From Acinetobacter pragensis (GTDB lineage Bacteria; Pseudomonadota; Gammaproteobacteria; Pseudomonadales; Moraxellaceae): a DNA stretch of 64,000 nucleotides. Every line of letters starts with the position of its first letter. The stretch's first letter is position 1. The DNA lies in assembly GCF_001605895.1 (NCBI RefSeq), contig NZ_LUAW01000013.1, forward strand, positions 65,401 through 129,400, written 5' to 3'. The notes under the pieces are model-generated. The model worked only from the letters and a program-made list of their open reading frames with translations, made no database searches and was not told the DNA's origin. The translations under genes and the position numbers were made by a program. This document shows, in pieces, positions 34,374-44,030 of the stretch.

Positions 34374-35429
34374 TCAGGCGCTGCGTTTCAACAGCGCGGT
34401 TTCTAAAATTTCCGCCATGTCCAGCAACAGCTGTTCAGTCTTATCCCACCCTAAACAGCCATCTGTTACCGATTGGCCATACGTCATGTCACAGGAAATT
34501 TTTTGTGCGCCGTCTAGCAAATGGCTTTCCAGCATTACACCGCGAACATGGCTTAAATGCCGCTCTTCTACAATTGTACGCAAAACTTCAGGCTGCAAAA
34601 GCGGGTTCTTGCTGCTGTTGCCGTGACTGCAGTCAATGACCAGTGCAGGCAGCTCACCTTTGGCTTTGTCCTTAATTTTTTCAATTTCAGCCAATGCATA
34701 GTTTGGGCCAGTATTTGAACCGCGTAAAATCAAATGCGCCTTAGGATTGCCTTTTGAGGCTAAGATGCAAGGGAATCCAGCTTGGCTCATCCCCATGAAC
34801 TGATGCGGATGTGACGCCGATTGAATGGCATCTAAAGCAATTTGAATTGATCCATCTGTACCATTTTTGAAGCCTACGCTGTACGGCATCTGGCTGGAAA
34901 TTTCACGGTGAATTTGTGATTCGCTGGTACGCGCGCCAATTGCGCCCCACGCCAGAAGATCATCAAAATAAGCGGTCGCCATTGGGCTTAAAATTTCTGT
35001 AGCAATCGGCAAGCCCATTTCTATAATTTGCAGGTAAAGTTCACGGGATTTTTCTAGGCCCAATTGCATATTGGCTGATCCATCTAAATTTGGATCATAA
35101 AGGAAACCTTTCCAGCCTACGGTCGTACGCGGCTTTTCAATATATGCCCGCATAACCAGAAAAATTTGATCTGATACTTGCGCCTGCAGCTGTTTTAATT
35201 TTTTCGCATAATCTAAAGCTGATGATATGTCATGGATAGAACACGGGCCTGTGATTACCAACAGCCGGTTATCCTTGCCATCTAAAATATTTTGGATTGT
35301 TTCACGCTGTTCAGCAATTTGCTGAGCAAGCTTATGAGATAAAGGCAATTGCGCCTTCAATTGGTGCGGTAGGCTTAAAATTGTTTCTTGAGCTGATGGT
35401 TGTTGTAATGCAGTATTCAGAGCGTTCAT
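34374..35429 (-). CDS. 3-deoxy-7-phosphoheptulonate (DAHP) synthase, AroF/G/H type
   Basis: First enzyme of the shikimate pathway: phosphoenolpyruvate plus erythrose 4-phosphate to DAHP. 351 aa, class I AroF/G/H family. Signatures are GPCSIHD (61-67), RAYIEKPRTTVGWKGF (substrate-binding), ARTSESQIHREISS, KNGTDGSI and IDCSHGNSSKNP (metal-binding). The N-terminal 50 residues form the feedback-regulatory extension. Which aromatic amino acid inhibits it cannot be told from motifs. The upstream leader with two Phe/Tyr-rich peptides indicates control by charged aromatic tRNAs. AAAGGAAAG is the ribosome site, directly after a hairpin. Confidence 0.93.
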   Translation of the reverse strand: MNALNTALQQPSAQETILSLPHQLKAQLPLSHKLAQQIAEQRETIQNILDGKDNRLLVITGPCSIHDISSALDYAKKLKQLQAQVSDQIFLVMRAYIEKPRTTVGWKGFLYDPNLDGSANMQLGLEKSRELYLQIIEMGLPIATEILSPMATAYFDDLLAWGAIGARTSESQIHREISSQMPYSVGFKNGTDGSIQIALDAIQSASHPHQFMGMSQAGFPCILASKGNPKAHLILRGSNTGPNYALAEIEKIKDKAKGELPALVIDCSHGNSSKNPLLQPEVLRTIVEERHLSHVRGVMLESHLLDGAQKISCDMTYGQSVTDGCLGWDKTEQLLLDMAEILETALLKRSA

Positions 35430-35442
35430 TTGTCTTTCCTTT

Positions 35443-35465
35443 GGACTGTTATCATTTCACAGTCC
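35443..35465 (-). promoter_or_regulatory. Hairpin adjoining the DAHP synthase ribosome binding site
   Basis: On the minus strand GGACTGT pairs with ACAGTCC around a 9-nt loop. The stem ends at 35443, and the ribosome site AAAGGAAAG begins immediately after it. It begins 6 nt after the stop of the second leader peptide, so ribosomes on the leader would disturb it. There is no T-tract, so a translational rather than transcriptional effect is more likely (inference). Confidence 0.6.
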
Positions 35466-35471
35466 GAACTT

Positions 35472-35576
35472 TTATTTGAGCGTTATGGGTCTAATGGATT
35501 TCTGATTAAGTGTCATAAACTGACCAAAATAAAACCAATATGAGCGGCTAAAATAAGAATAATTAAAAGTCATCAT
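35472..35576 (-). CDS. Second aromatic-rich leader peptide (34 aa)
   Basis: A short reading frame with a strong ribosome site (GGAG, 8 nt before ATG). The first 20 residues (MMTFNYSYFSRSYWFYFGQF) contain five Phe, four Tyr and one Trp, followed by an ordinary tail (MTLNQKSIRPITLK). Such a density of aromatic codons just before an aromatic-biosynthesis gene is the hallmark of a leader whose translation senses Phe-, Tyr- and Trp-tRNA charging. It ends 42 nt before the DAHP synthase start, just ahead of the RBS-proximal hairpin. Confidence 0.75.
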   Translation of the reverse strand: MMTFNYSYFSRSYWFYFGQFMTLNQKSIRPITLK

Positions 35577-35613
35577 GAGTAAATCTCCAAAATATTTATA
35601 AAAATCAAGATAT

Positions 35614-35691
35614 AAAAAAACCTGACCAGGGTTGCCGATCAGGTATAAACTTGGTGGGCAACCATTTCTTTGCCCGAATAAATTCAGGCAA
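35614..35691 (-). promoter_or_regulatory. Transcription attenuator with competing hairpins
   Basis: In transcript order on the minus strand: (1) TTGCCTGAAT pairs with (2) ATTCGGGCAA at 35691-35670; (2) GGGCAA can instead pair with (3) TTGCCC, 35675-35656; (3) GGTTGCC, 35663-35657, can instead pair with (4) GGCAACC, 35636-35630, inside the terminator loop. The terminator stem ACCTGATCG/CTGGTCAGGT is followed by seven T. Segment 1 starts right after the first leader's stop codon. A ribosome stalled on the Tyr/Phe codons would leave 1:2 free to form, giving 3:4 pairing and readthrough. A ribosome at the stop would favour 2:3 and termination (inference). Confidence 0.75.
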
Positions 35692-35748
35692 TTATCTAAA
35701 TTGCCAAAAATAATACGATGCGTTAGAAAGAACTGGCTGCTTTAACAT
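35692..35748 (-). CDS. First leader peptide (18 aa) ending in a Tyr/Phe/Trp cluster
   Basis: An 18-codon frame, MLKQPVLSNASYYFWQFR, in which five of the last seven residues are aromatic (two Tyr, two Phe, one Trp). The stop codon abuts segment 1 of the attenuator. The ribosome site is weak (GATGAAA close to the ATG), which lowers certainty. The position between a good promoter and the attenuator, together with the terminal aromatic codons, supports a classical regulatory leader peptide. Confidence 0.7.
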   Translation of the reverse strand: MLKQPVLSNASYYFWQFR

Positions 35749-35785
35749 TTTGATTTCATCAAAAAAAGGTGCTTGTCTAAAAAAT

Positions 35786-35814
35786 AAAATACGCTGTATT
35801 TATTGCTTTGACAA
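35786..35814 (-). promoter_or_regulatory. Sigma70 promoter of the DAHP synthase leader
   Basis: TTGTCA (35814-35809) and TATTTT (35791-35786) are spaced by exactly 17 nt on the minus strand. Transcription would start near 35779, about 30 nt before the first leader peptide and about 350 nt before the enzyme's start codon. Confidence 0.65.
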
Positions 35815-36137
35815 TAGTTTTTTTGAAAATTTCCGTAGTGCAAGTTGTTTCTCCATCTGCTTTTTCTACGGCTTTTTTATTTATATATTGATTAAATATT
35901 CACCTTTGCTTAAAATTCTTTTGCAATCTATCTATTGTAATGCACTTTTCAATTTTCCGCTTTTTGAGTATCTGCCAATGAAGTAAGCGCTGTTTCATTA
36001 TCAAAAACTGAATCTTCTTCTTTTTTGATGTGCAAAATAGTGCCCTTCATTCAGCTTTTTATACAAACTGAATAAAAAATACAAGCCTTTCAAATATTTA
36101 ACTATTTTGCGCATTTTTGTCACTGCGAGGTGCATTA
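35815..36137. other. Intergenic region between the leader promoter and the ABC-F gene
   Basis: About 320 nt, AT-rich, carrying the divergent promoter of the ABC-F gene. The plus-strand frame through here is Phe/Ile/Cys-rich junk overlapping the minus-strand promoter and is not a credible gene. Confidence 0.5.
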
Positions 36138-37742
36138 ATGACCCTACTGGCATGTGCTGTTTCTCAGCTTAGCTTAGACTTTCTGAATAAAACATCCAAT
36201 CAATCAACATTCCAAAAGCTGCAGTTCAATTTGACTCAACAGCAAATTTCAGCCTGCATAGGCAGAAACGGATTGGGGAAATCATTGCTGATGCAAGTTT
36301 TACATTTTCAGCGTACACCAATGCTGCCTTACAGCGGTGAAATTCTGTGGCAATTGCCGCATGCATATTTAGCGCAATTGAAGCGTGTAGATGAAAACAC
36401 CATCACTGACGCGTTAGGCATTACCGAGATGCACCACGCTTTTATGCGAATTGAGGCTGGGACAGCCAGTTTTAAGGACTTCGATTTAACAGAAAACCAA
36501 TGGCACTTGCCGGCGCAGTGGCGCGCGCAATTAACACAGGCGAAATTGCCGGATAACTTAAATTTTCCTGTTGAACTGTTAAGTGAAGGACAAAAAACAA
36601 AACTTGCGCTATGCGCTTTATTTTTAAAGCCTGATCATTATCTGCTTTTGGATGAACCCAGCAATCATTTAGATGCTGAATCGCGAACATGGTTAATGAA
36701 CAGTTTAAAAACTCATCCTGCTGGCGCGCTCGTCATTAGCCACGACCGGACATTACTCAATCAAGCCCATCATATTTATGCACTGAATGAATATGGATTG
36801 CAGCATGTTTCAGGCAATTATAATGATTATGTTCAGCAGCATGAGCTGCAATATGAAGCGCTGGAGCGCCGCACTGTGCAACAAAAACGCGAACTTAAGC
36901 AGATGAAAGTCAAACAGCATGAAACCTTAATGAAAGCGCAAAAACGTGAACGCAGCGGAAAGCAGCTCAGGTCTTCCAACTCACAGGCGTCTATTTTATT
37001 GGACTTTAAAAAAGAACAAGCAGGACAAACCTTATCTGGCGTGCAGAAACAGCAGCAAAAACAGATGGAAGAAAAACAAACGTTATTAAACGCGGCTCAA
37101 AAACAGTTAGAGCATTTTAAACAGCAGCAGTTTAAATTTCAGCATCATGCGGTTAAAACCGGCGAAATATTAAGGATTGATCAGTTAACGCTGCCATTTG
37201 GGACTGAAAGGCCGCTGTATTTTTCCTTAAATGCGGGTGACAAAATTCATCTGCAAGGCTGCAATGGATCTGGTAAATCAACTCTGCTGAAATTATTGAA
37301 ACAGCAGGCGCAGGCAGTCAATCCGCATATTTATTTGGCAGTAAAGCCTATTTATTTAGATCAAAATTTCAGTAATTTACAGACTGGGCATAGTGTTCTA
37401 GATAACTTATCGCTATTCAACCCAAAATTGCCGGCCTTAGAATGGCGCAATCAATTGGGTCAGCTGAGAATCCGAGGAGATCGGCCTGAACAGCCTCTAT
37501 CACGGTTGAGCGGCGGCGAGAAGCTGAAAACTGCCCTGCTTGGTTTGAATTTTTGGCCTGAAAACATTGAACTGCTGCTGTTGGATGAACCTGAAAACCA
37601 TTTGGATATTGAATCTCGGGAACTGCTGGCACAGGCCATTGCAGAATATACTGGCGCAGTAATTTTGGTGTCGCATGATGCTGATTTTGTAACGCAATGC
37701 GGTATAGAGATGCATTGGGATATAGAATCAAGAAAGCGCTGA
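36138..37742 (+). CDS. ABC-F family ATPase (ribosome-associated type)
   Basis: A 534-aa soluble protein with two ABC domains and no membrane domain, the ABC-F arrangement associated with ribosome rescue or antibiotic protection. Start chosen at 36138 because GAGGTG precedes that ATG. Domain 1: Walker A GRNGLGKS, signature LSEGQ, Walker B LLLDEPSNHLD. A long Lys/Gln-rich linker (about 230-340: repeated KQ, EK and QQQ coiled-coil) follows. Domain 2: Walker A GCNGSGKST, signature LSGGE, Walker B LLLDEPENHLD. The non-standard LSEGQ may mean reduced turnover at one site. Which ABC-F subgroup it belongs to is not decidable here. Confidence 0.9.
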   Translation: MTLLACAVSQLSLDFLNKTSNQSTFQKLQFNLTQQQISACIGRNGLGKSLLMQVLHFQRTPMLPYSGEILWQLPHAYLAQLKRVDENTITDALGITEMHHAFMRIEAGTASFKDFDLTENQWHLPAQWRAQLTQAKLPDNLNFPVELLSEGQKTKLALCALFLKPDHYLLLDEPSNHLDAESRTWLMNSLKTHPAGALVISHDRTLLNQAHHIYALNEYGLQHVSGNYNDYVQQHELQYEALERRTVQQKRELKQMKVKQHETLMKAQKRERSGKQLRSSNSQASILLDFKKEQAGQTLSGVQKQQQKQMEEKQTLLNAAQKQLEHFKQQQFKFQHHAVKTGEILRIDQLTLPFGTERPLYFSLNAGDKIHLQGCNGSGKSTLLKLLKQQAQAVNPHIYLAVKPIYLDQNFSNLQTGHSVLDNLSLFNPKLPALEWRNQLGQLRIRGDRPEQPLSRLSGGEKLKTALLGLNFWPENIELLLLDEPENHLDIESRELLAQAIAEYTGAVILVSHDADFVTQCGIEMHWDIESRKR

Positions 37743-37840
37743 TTAAATTTCAAATACCTAATCCCCCATACCCGGCAAGTATGCTGCTGAGTATGAGGGG
37801 ATGAGCAATGACATTGGGCTGCAGTGTTAATTTTTTAGAC

Positions 37841-39010
37841 TTAGAATTTCAGTTTACGGGACAGCAAAGAGAACGCACGCTGCTTTGCTTGCTCAGTGTA
37901 ATGTTTTGCTTCACTTTTCCAATCATTCGGCAATGAACACTTCGCAATACGCACCCAAACGCTGCCAAATTGCTTCATAAAACTGGCTTCGTTGTAGTTA
38001 ATGCCGTATTCAGCGCATAAAGCCCGAATTTTTGGCGCAGCTTCTGCATAACGGTTGGCCGGCATATCCGGAAATAAATGGTGCTCAATTTGATGACTTA
38101 AATTGCCGCTCAATATGTGCAGCCATTGTGTTCCGCTGAAATTGCTTGAGCCGCGGATCTGGCGCAAATACCATTCAGCACGGGTTTCATTTTCAGTGTT
38201 GTCCATTTCAAAATTTTCAGCATCTTCAGTAAAATGACCATTAAAAATCACCGCCGACGCCCACAAACTGCGTATTACATTGGCTACTGCATTTCCGGCA
38301 AACACAGGAATGGCGTTGGGGCCCGCAATTAATGGAAAGAACACATAATCCTTAATAATTTGGCGCTTCATTTTCTTGCGCACTGGCTCGGCATCTTTCC
38401 ATACTTGCGCCCAAGTTTTGGTCTTATACGCAATTGCTTCTTCCAAATGCAAATTTTGCAGTCCCACATACCATTCAAAAAACAGCATCAGCTGCGCCGC
38501 TAAGGGGATATTCAAAAGAAAGCGAGGTTCCCATTTTTGCGCATCGCTGACGCGAATCAAGCCATAGCCGACATCATGATCCATACCGACAATATTCGTG
38601 TACGTATGATGGATATAATTATGGGTATGTTTCCAGTCTGGACCTGTCGCCATGGTATCCCAATCATAATTGGCGCCATTTAAACTGGGGTCATTCAGCC
38701 AGTCGAACTGACCATGCATGACATTATGGCCCAATTCCATATTTTCTACGATTTTAGAAACACCCAATAGGCCTGTACCCAGCAGCCAGACCGGCGGAAT
38801 CCAGCCAGCCAGCATCAGCATTCCGCGTGACGCTATTTCGCTATAGCGGACAAAATTGCGGATTTTATAAATATACTCCGCATCTTTTTCATTCAAGCTG
38901 TCCATGATTTCGCGGCGGATTGCTTCAACTTTTGCACCGAACTCTTCGACTTGGACTGTGCTCAAATACTGTGACTTACTTTTTTCATTAAAACTCATGG
39001 GCTTATTCAT
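37841..39010 (-). CDS. Membrane fatty-acid (acyl-CoA) desaturase
   Basis: A 389-aa diiron desaturase introducing a double bond into acyl chains. Three histidine boxes: HNVMH (95-99), HNYIHH (130-135) and HQIEHH (306-311). Hydrophobic segments around 60-90 and 220-250 anchor it in the membrane. GGGGAG precedes the ATG. It lies 39 nt downstream of the ferredoxin-reductase gene, so the two form a reductase-desaturase operon in which the reductase delivers electrons. Regiospecificity (delta-9 is usual) is inferred from family. No desaturase regulator gene is adjacent. Confidence 0.92.
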   Translation of the reverse strand: MNKPMSFNEKSKSQYLSTVQVEEFGAKVEAIRREIMDSLNEKDAEYIYKIRNFVRYSEIASRGMLMLAGWIPPVWLLGTGLLGVSKIVENMELGHNVMHGQFDWLNDPSLNGANYDWDTMATGPDWKHTHNYIHHTYTNIVGMDHDVGYGLIRVSDAQKWEPRFLLNIPLAAQLMLFFEWYVGLQNLHLEEAIAYKTKTWAQVWKDAEPVRKKMKRQIIKDYVFFPLIAGPNAIPVFAGNAVANVIRSLWASAVIFNGHFTEDAENFEMDNTENETRAEWYLRQIRGSSNFSGTQWLHILSGNLSHQIEHHLFPDMPANRYAEAAPKIRALCAEYGINYNEASFMKQFGSVWVRIAKCSLPNDWKSEAKHYTEQAKQRAFSLLSRKLKF

Positions 39011-39049
39011 TTATTTTTCTCCCCTTTAACGCATATTGATAAATGTGGC

Positions 39050-40072
39050 TTATAGGTTAATTGTGACTGGACTGATGGCTTGGGAAATACACAATTTGAT
39101 TTGTGAATTGTTCTGGCTATCAATTTCACCCGTCAAAATATTTTTTACTGAACCTTGCACCTTGGTGCATGAACAGGTATTGCAGATTCCCATACGGCAG
39201 CCATGTGATGGCCTTAAGCCCGCCTGTTCCGCGCTTTCCAGCAGATTGCTTCGGGCTTGAAAATTTTGCTGAGACCGCAAAAATCTAACAGGCTGCTCCG
39301 CGAGCGTTTCATCAATAGGAATTTGAAAATATTCCATATGAAGCTGAGCATCTAAGGCGGATTGAGCGTAAATCTGCTGAATGCTCTGCATCATTGAAGC
39401 AGCGCCGCAGGCATAGCAGTCACGCTGCTGGAAACCTTCAACCAACCCACTAAGCAATTCTTGCGTTAAGTGCTGTTTCTGCTGTGCAGTGTTAATCAAA
39501 TGCAATTTTAACTGCGGGTAATTTGCAGCCAATGCTTGCAGCTCTGCCGCATATGCGCTGTCACGGCTGAAATAGACAAGGTCAACAGGTTGCTGGCTGC
39601 TCATCAAATGCGCATTAATCAGTGCATAAATTGCAGTAATGCCGCTTCCTGATGCAATCATCAAAGGAGCACGCTCAGATGGCTTTAATATGAAGTCACC
39701 CTGAGGCTGAGAAATCTCGACAACTGCACCCAGCGGCTGTGCAGCCAATGCATTTGAAACCAAACCTTGTTTTTTAACAGCAATACTGATTAAGCCTTGC
39801 GGTGAAGCCTGCACGATGGAATAGCTGCGCTGCTGGCGTACACCGCCAATTACCACAGTGACAAGCACGCTCTGTCCGGCCTGATAGGCTTGAACATTAA
39901 AGTTTTTGTTCGGGCGCAGCTGCAGCTGAATAAAGTCGGTGCTTAATGGTTTTACACTGATGATTTCAGCTTTGATTTTTTTCCATGCCCAAATTGAGTC
40001 AATTTTTTCTGCAAGAAAATCAACAAAATCTTCGCGGATCCATTCCGGCTTGTATTCTGCACGTGTATGCAT
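39050..40072 (-). CDS. Ferredoxin-NAD(P)H reductase with C-terminal 2Fe-2S domain
   Basis: A 340-aa hybrid flavoprotein serving the downstream desaturase. The FAD domain has RSYSIVQASP (RxYS motif), the NAD domain MIASGSGITAIYALI, and the C-terminal plant-type [2Fe-2S] domain GCRMGICNTCSC. The start at ATG 40072 is favoured by GAGG six nt upstream and gives MHTRAEYKPEW; the longer frame begins with implausible residues. The upstream 290 nt contain no gene I can support. Confidence 0.9.
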   Translation of the reverse strand: MHTRAEYKPEWIREDFVDFLAEKIDSIWAWKKIKAEIISVKPLSTDFIQLQLRPNKNFNVQAYQAGQSVLVTVVIGGVRQQRSYSIVQASPQGLISIAVKKQGLVSNALAAQPLGAVVEISQPQGDFILKPSERAPLMIASGSGITAIYALINAHLMSSQQPVDLVYFSRDSAYAAELQALAANYPQLKLHLINTAQQKQHLTQELLSGLVEGFQQRDCYACGAASMMQSIQQIYAQSALDAQLHMEYFQIPIDETLAEQPVRFLRSQQNFQARSNLLESAEQAGLRPSHGCRMGICNTCSCTKVQGSVKNILTGEIDSQNNSQIKLCISQAISPVTINL

Positions 40073-40361
40073 ACTGCCCTCTTCTAATTGAATGATATGA
40101 AAAATAATATACAAGTGTTCGTTATTGTGATGCCAAGATATTACGCTGCTATTTTCTGTTCTATGTCAATTCGGGTCAAAATCCATCATTTACGATTTAT
40201 TTGCATTTTCTGTCAGACAATATGTCATCTTTTGCCAACGCGGCAGATCATTCATATCCAGCTATGGCTTGCTGAATTTGATTTATGTATTGCTGAACTG
40301 CTGCAAAGAATAATCAATCACATAGAGATAAGCCACATTAAAATATATTTTTCAGAAATGT

Positions 40362-40388
40362 AAAAAACCAAGCCTAGGCTTGGTTTTA
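40362..40388. terminator. Palindromic terminator after frmA
   Basis: A perfect palindrome (AACCAAGC CTAG GCTTGGTT core) flanked by A- and T-tracts lies 20 nt beyond the frmA stop on the minus strand. Confidence 0.88.
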
Positions 40389-40408
40389 ATTGTTAAATCA
40401 GAAACTTA

Positions 40409-41578
<1,170 letters not shown>

Positions 41579-41649
41579 TTATTCTATGATTCAACCTTTA
41601 ACATGATGATAATATGCGCTTATAACTTTTTAATTCCCTAAAAATAAAT

Positions 41650-43203
41650 ATGCAGATTCATTTGCCCAAACCAGCTGTTTCATTTTCTTTAATGTTTCTT
41701 CTGCTCACGGGGTGCAGTTTGCCTATGAATACTTCAAAACAGGAAACCCCAATTAAACCCCATGCAGAACATTGGCTGGATCAAAGCAATAAAGATGCAG
41801 AACTGGCGCAAGGCCTGACAGGATATTTAGCGCTGGATGACGCCTTTATCAGTATTGCTTCACGGGTGCATTTAATCCGCAAAGCGCAGCACAATATTGA
41901 CCTGCAATACTATATTTGGAAAGACGATTATATTGGCCACATGATGCTGCATGAACTGTTGAAAGCAGCGCAGCGCGGCGTTAAAGTCAGACTGCTCATT
42001 GATGATCAAAACGGCACTCAGCTGGACCATGCTTTAAAAGCCTTAGCATCGCATCCAAATTTTGAAATTAAGCTGTTCAATCCCTATAAATTCAGAAAGC
42101 TCCGGGTGATTGATTATGCCTTTCATCTTAAGCGGATCAACCACCGCATGCATAACAAACTGATTATTGCAGACGGCGCCATTGCGGTCACAGGCGGGCG
42201 CAATATCAGCCGGGAATATTTCGACGCCAGTGAAAGTTTCCAATTTACCGATTTGGACATTCTTTTTTATGGAAATGCAGTTAATCATGCCAATCAGGTT
42301 TTTCAGGATTTTTGGAATGACACGCTCAGCTATGACGTGCGCCAGCTCATAGGAACAGGTTCAAAAGACAGTCTGGCACAGCTGAACCGGCAATATGAGC
42401 AGGATGCTGTTCAAAAAAATAATGTGGAAAACAAAATTGAATTTGAGCAGAAGCAATTAGACCAAAACTTAAGACAGCGGTCATTCAATTGGGCGCCCGC
42501 CCATTTTGTCGCAGACAGCCCAGAAAAAATCCGTGGAAAAGCCACAAAACAGCAGCTGATTTATAATCAAATGATTCACTATATGGGAGAGCCTAAAGAG
42601 CATATCGAATTGGTTTCTGCCTATTTTGTGCCAACTCGGCGCGGCACTGATTATTTAGCCGGTTTAGCAAAGAACAAGGTCAAAGTGCGTGTATTGACCA
42701 ATTCATTAGCTGCCAATGATGTTGCTGTTGTGCATGCGTTCTATCAAAAATACCGTCATGATTTATTAGCAAGCGGTGTTCAGCTCTACGAATTTAAACC
42801 TTATATTGAAAGAAAAAAACGCACTTGGTATGAAGTAATGACAGGCAATGTCATTCCCGCCAAAGGTAAAAATGCATCCAGCCTGCATGCTAAATTTTTT
42901 GATATTGACGGCATGGTGTTTATTGGCTCTTTTAATTTTGATCCGCGTTCGGCCAATCTTAATACCGAAGTTGGCTTAGTGGTTGAGTCAGAAAAATTAC
43001 AGAACCAAATATCTAAAAGCCTAGACCAATATCTGCCGCAAGTTGCATATGAACTCAAATTGAATGATAACAACCAAATTATTTGGCTGAACCGCCGCAC
43101 TGATGGTTCTATTCAAGAGCTAAAAGCAGACCCGAATACGACTAGATTTCAAAGATTTACCATGCATGCCGTCTCATACTTGCCAATTGAATGGATGATG
43201 TAA
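41650..43203 (+). CDS. Phospholipase D-like lipoprotein (cardiolipin synthase family)
   Basis: A 517-aa envelope protein with a lipoprotein signal peptide (FLLLTGC, Cys22) and two HKD motifs: H168-x-K170 (MHNKLIIADGAIAVTGGRN) and H413-x-K415 (LHAKFFDIDGMVFIGSFN). The pair marks the phospholipase D superfamily, which here would act as a phosphatidyltransferase or phospholipase at the periplasmic face. It resembles ClsC-like proteins in length. It is monocistronic with its own promoter region after divergent frmA. Whether it makes cardiolipin or degrades lipid is uncertain. Confidence 0.88.
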   Translation: MQIHLPKPAVSFSLMFLLLTGCSLPMNTSKQETPIKPHAEHWLDQSNKDAELAQGLTGYLALDDAFISIASRVHLIRKAQHNIDLQYYIWKDDYIGHMMLHELLKAAQRGVKVRLLIDDQNGTQLDHALKALASHPNFEIKLFNPYKFRKLRVIDYAFHLKRINHRMHNKLIIADGAIAVTGGRNISREYFDASESFQFTDLDILFYGNAVNHANQVFQDFWNDTLSYDVRQLIGTGSKDSLAQLNRQYEQDAVQKNNVENKIEFEQKQLDQNLRQRSFNWAPAHFVADSPEKIRGKATKQQLIYNQMIHYMGEPKEHIELVSAYFVPTRRGTDYLAGLAKNKVKVRVLTNSLAANDVAVVHAFYQKYRHDLLASGVQLYEFKPYIERKKRTWYEVMTGNVIPAKGKNASSLHAKFFDIDGMVFIGSFNFDPRSANLNTEVGLVVESEKLQNQISKSLDQYLPQVAYELKLNDNNQIIWLNRRTDGSIQELKADPNTTRFQRFTMHAVSYLPIEWMM

Positions 43204-43252
43204 TTACAATGTGCTTGCATTTAACTTTCTACTTCATTTCACTCAAAGGCGT

Positions 43253-43888
43253 TTACTCTTTAACTTTAAATACAGCGAGACCTTTTAATTCACGGATAAA
43301 TTGAATTTTCTTGAAATTGGCTTGATGCAAAGCGTCAAGATGTTCATCGATTGACATATATAAATCATTATTTTGCATTGCCCCGGCGGCAAATATATGG
43401 TCACAAACAAAATAAAGGCTGTTCTCATGCATCAATTTCTTCACAGCTTGGTGAAATAATGGTGCATGAACTTTATGTCTTAATTCATGCAGCGCTTGAT
43501 GGATCATAATCACATCAAAACCGCGTTGAGCGCTTTGGCCGGCGATTAAGCGCTCCCATTCAGGCTGTTTAAAGTCACCTGTAATAAATTGGCTTCTTGC
43601 CAATTCCTCTGTATCCAGCTTATTTCTTGAAAGCGTATGCATGGCGTCTGAAAAATCAAATGCCGTGTATTGAATATGAGGACAGCGCTGCAGCAAATGC
43701 TTGGCTAAATAGCCTGGACCTGCGCCAATTTCAAGAATTTGGCCGTAAGCCGCCTGCTGCAGAATTTCATCTGCATAATAATCAAAAATGCTATACCGCC
43801 AAGGCCTTTTAATATTCGCTTCATTTGCCCATTGCAATGCATCATCAGGCCTTCTTAAATCTATAGGGCTTTTTACTTCTTCAAGCAT
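43253..43888 (-). CDS. Class I SAM-dependent methyltransferase
   Basis: A 211-aa Rossmann-fold methyltransferase with motif I ILEIGAGPGYLAKHL (about 56-70), motif II-like YTAFDFSDAM and VIMIHQALHELRHK (motif IV region). The N-terminus (SPIDLRRPDDALQWANEAN) is typical of a family of small-molecule methyltransferases without assigned substrate. It is flanked by the convergent PLD gene and a divergent hypothetical gene. Substrate unknown. Confidence 0.85.
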   Translation of the reverse strand: MLEEVKSPIDLRRPDDALQWANEANIKRPWRYSIFDYYADEILQQAAYGQILEIGAGPGYLAKHLLQRCPHIQYTAFDFSDAMHTLSRNKLDTEELARSQFITGDFKQPEWERLIAGQSAQRGFDVIMIHQALHELRHKVHAPLFHQAVKKLMHENSLYFVCDHIFAAGAMQNNDLYMSIDEHLDALHQANFKKIQFIRELKGLAVFKVKE

Positions 43889-44030
43889 AGTGAATTTCTT
43901 ATTTAATTTTGCATATTATTTATACATAAAAAAGATCAATCAGTGCAAAGGTTTTACAGCTGTTTTTCATTACATTAAAATTGCAAGATTAACGCTTCTC
44001 CCTTTATTTTCTGCTTTGTGACCACTCCCC

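Noticed and set aside
35750..35986. Plus-strand 78-aa reading frame opposite the DAHP synthase leader
   Set aside because: It is Phe/Ile/Cys-rich with no ribosome site or family resemblance and overlaps the minus-strand promoter and leader; it reflects AT-rich non-coding DNA.
36117..36137. TTG start giving a longer ABC-F protein
   Set aside because: ATG 36138 has a well-spaced GAGGTG site; the TTG has none.
37744..37800. Inverted repeat CCCC..TAC / GTA..GGGG after the ABC-F gene as a terminator
   Set aside because: The stem is interrupted, the loop is long and no T-tract follows; too weak to list.
40088..40363. Plus-strand 91-aa frame upstream of the ferredoxin-reductase gene, checked as a possible desaturase regulator remnant
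   Set aside because: No TetR, GntR or AraC motif in any frame and poor composition; treated as intergenic.
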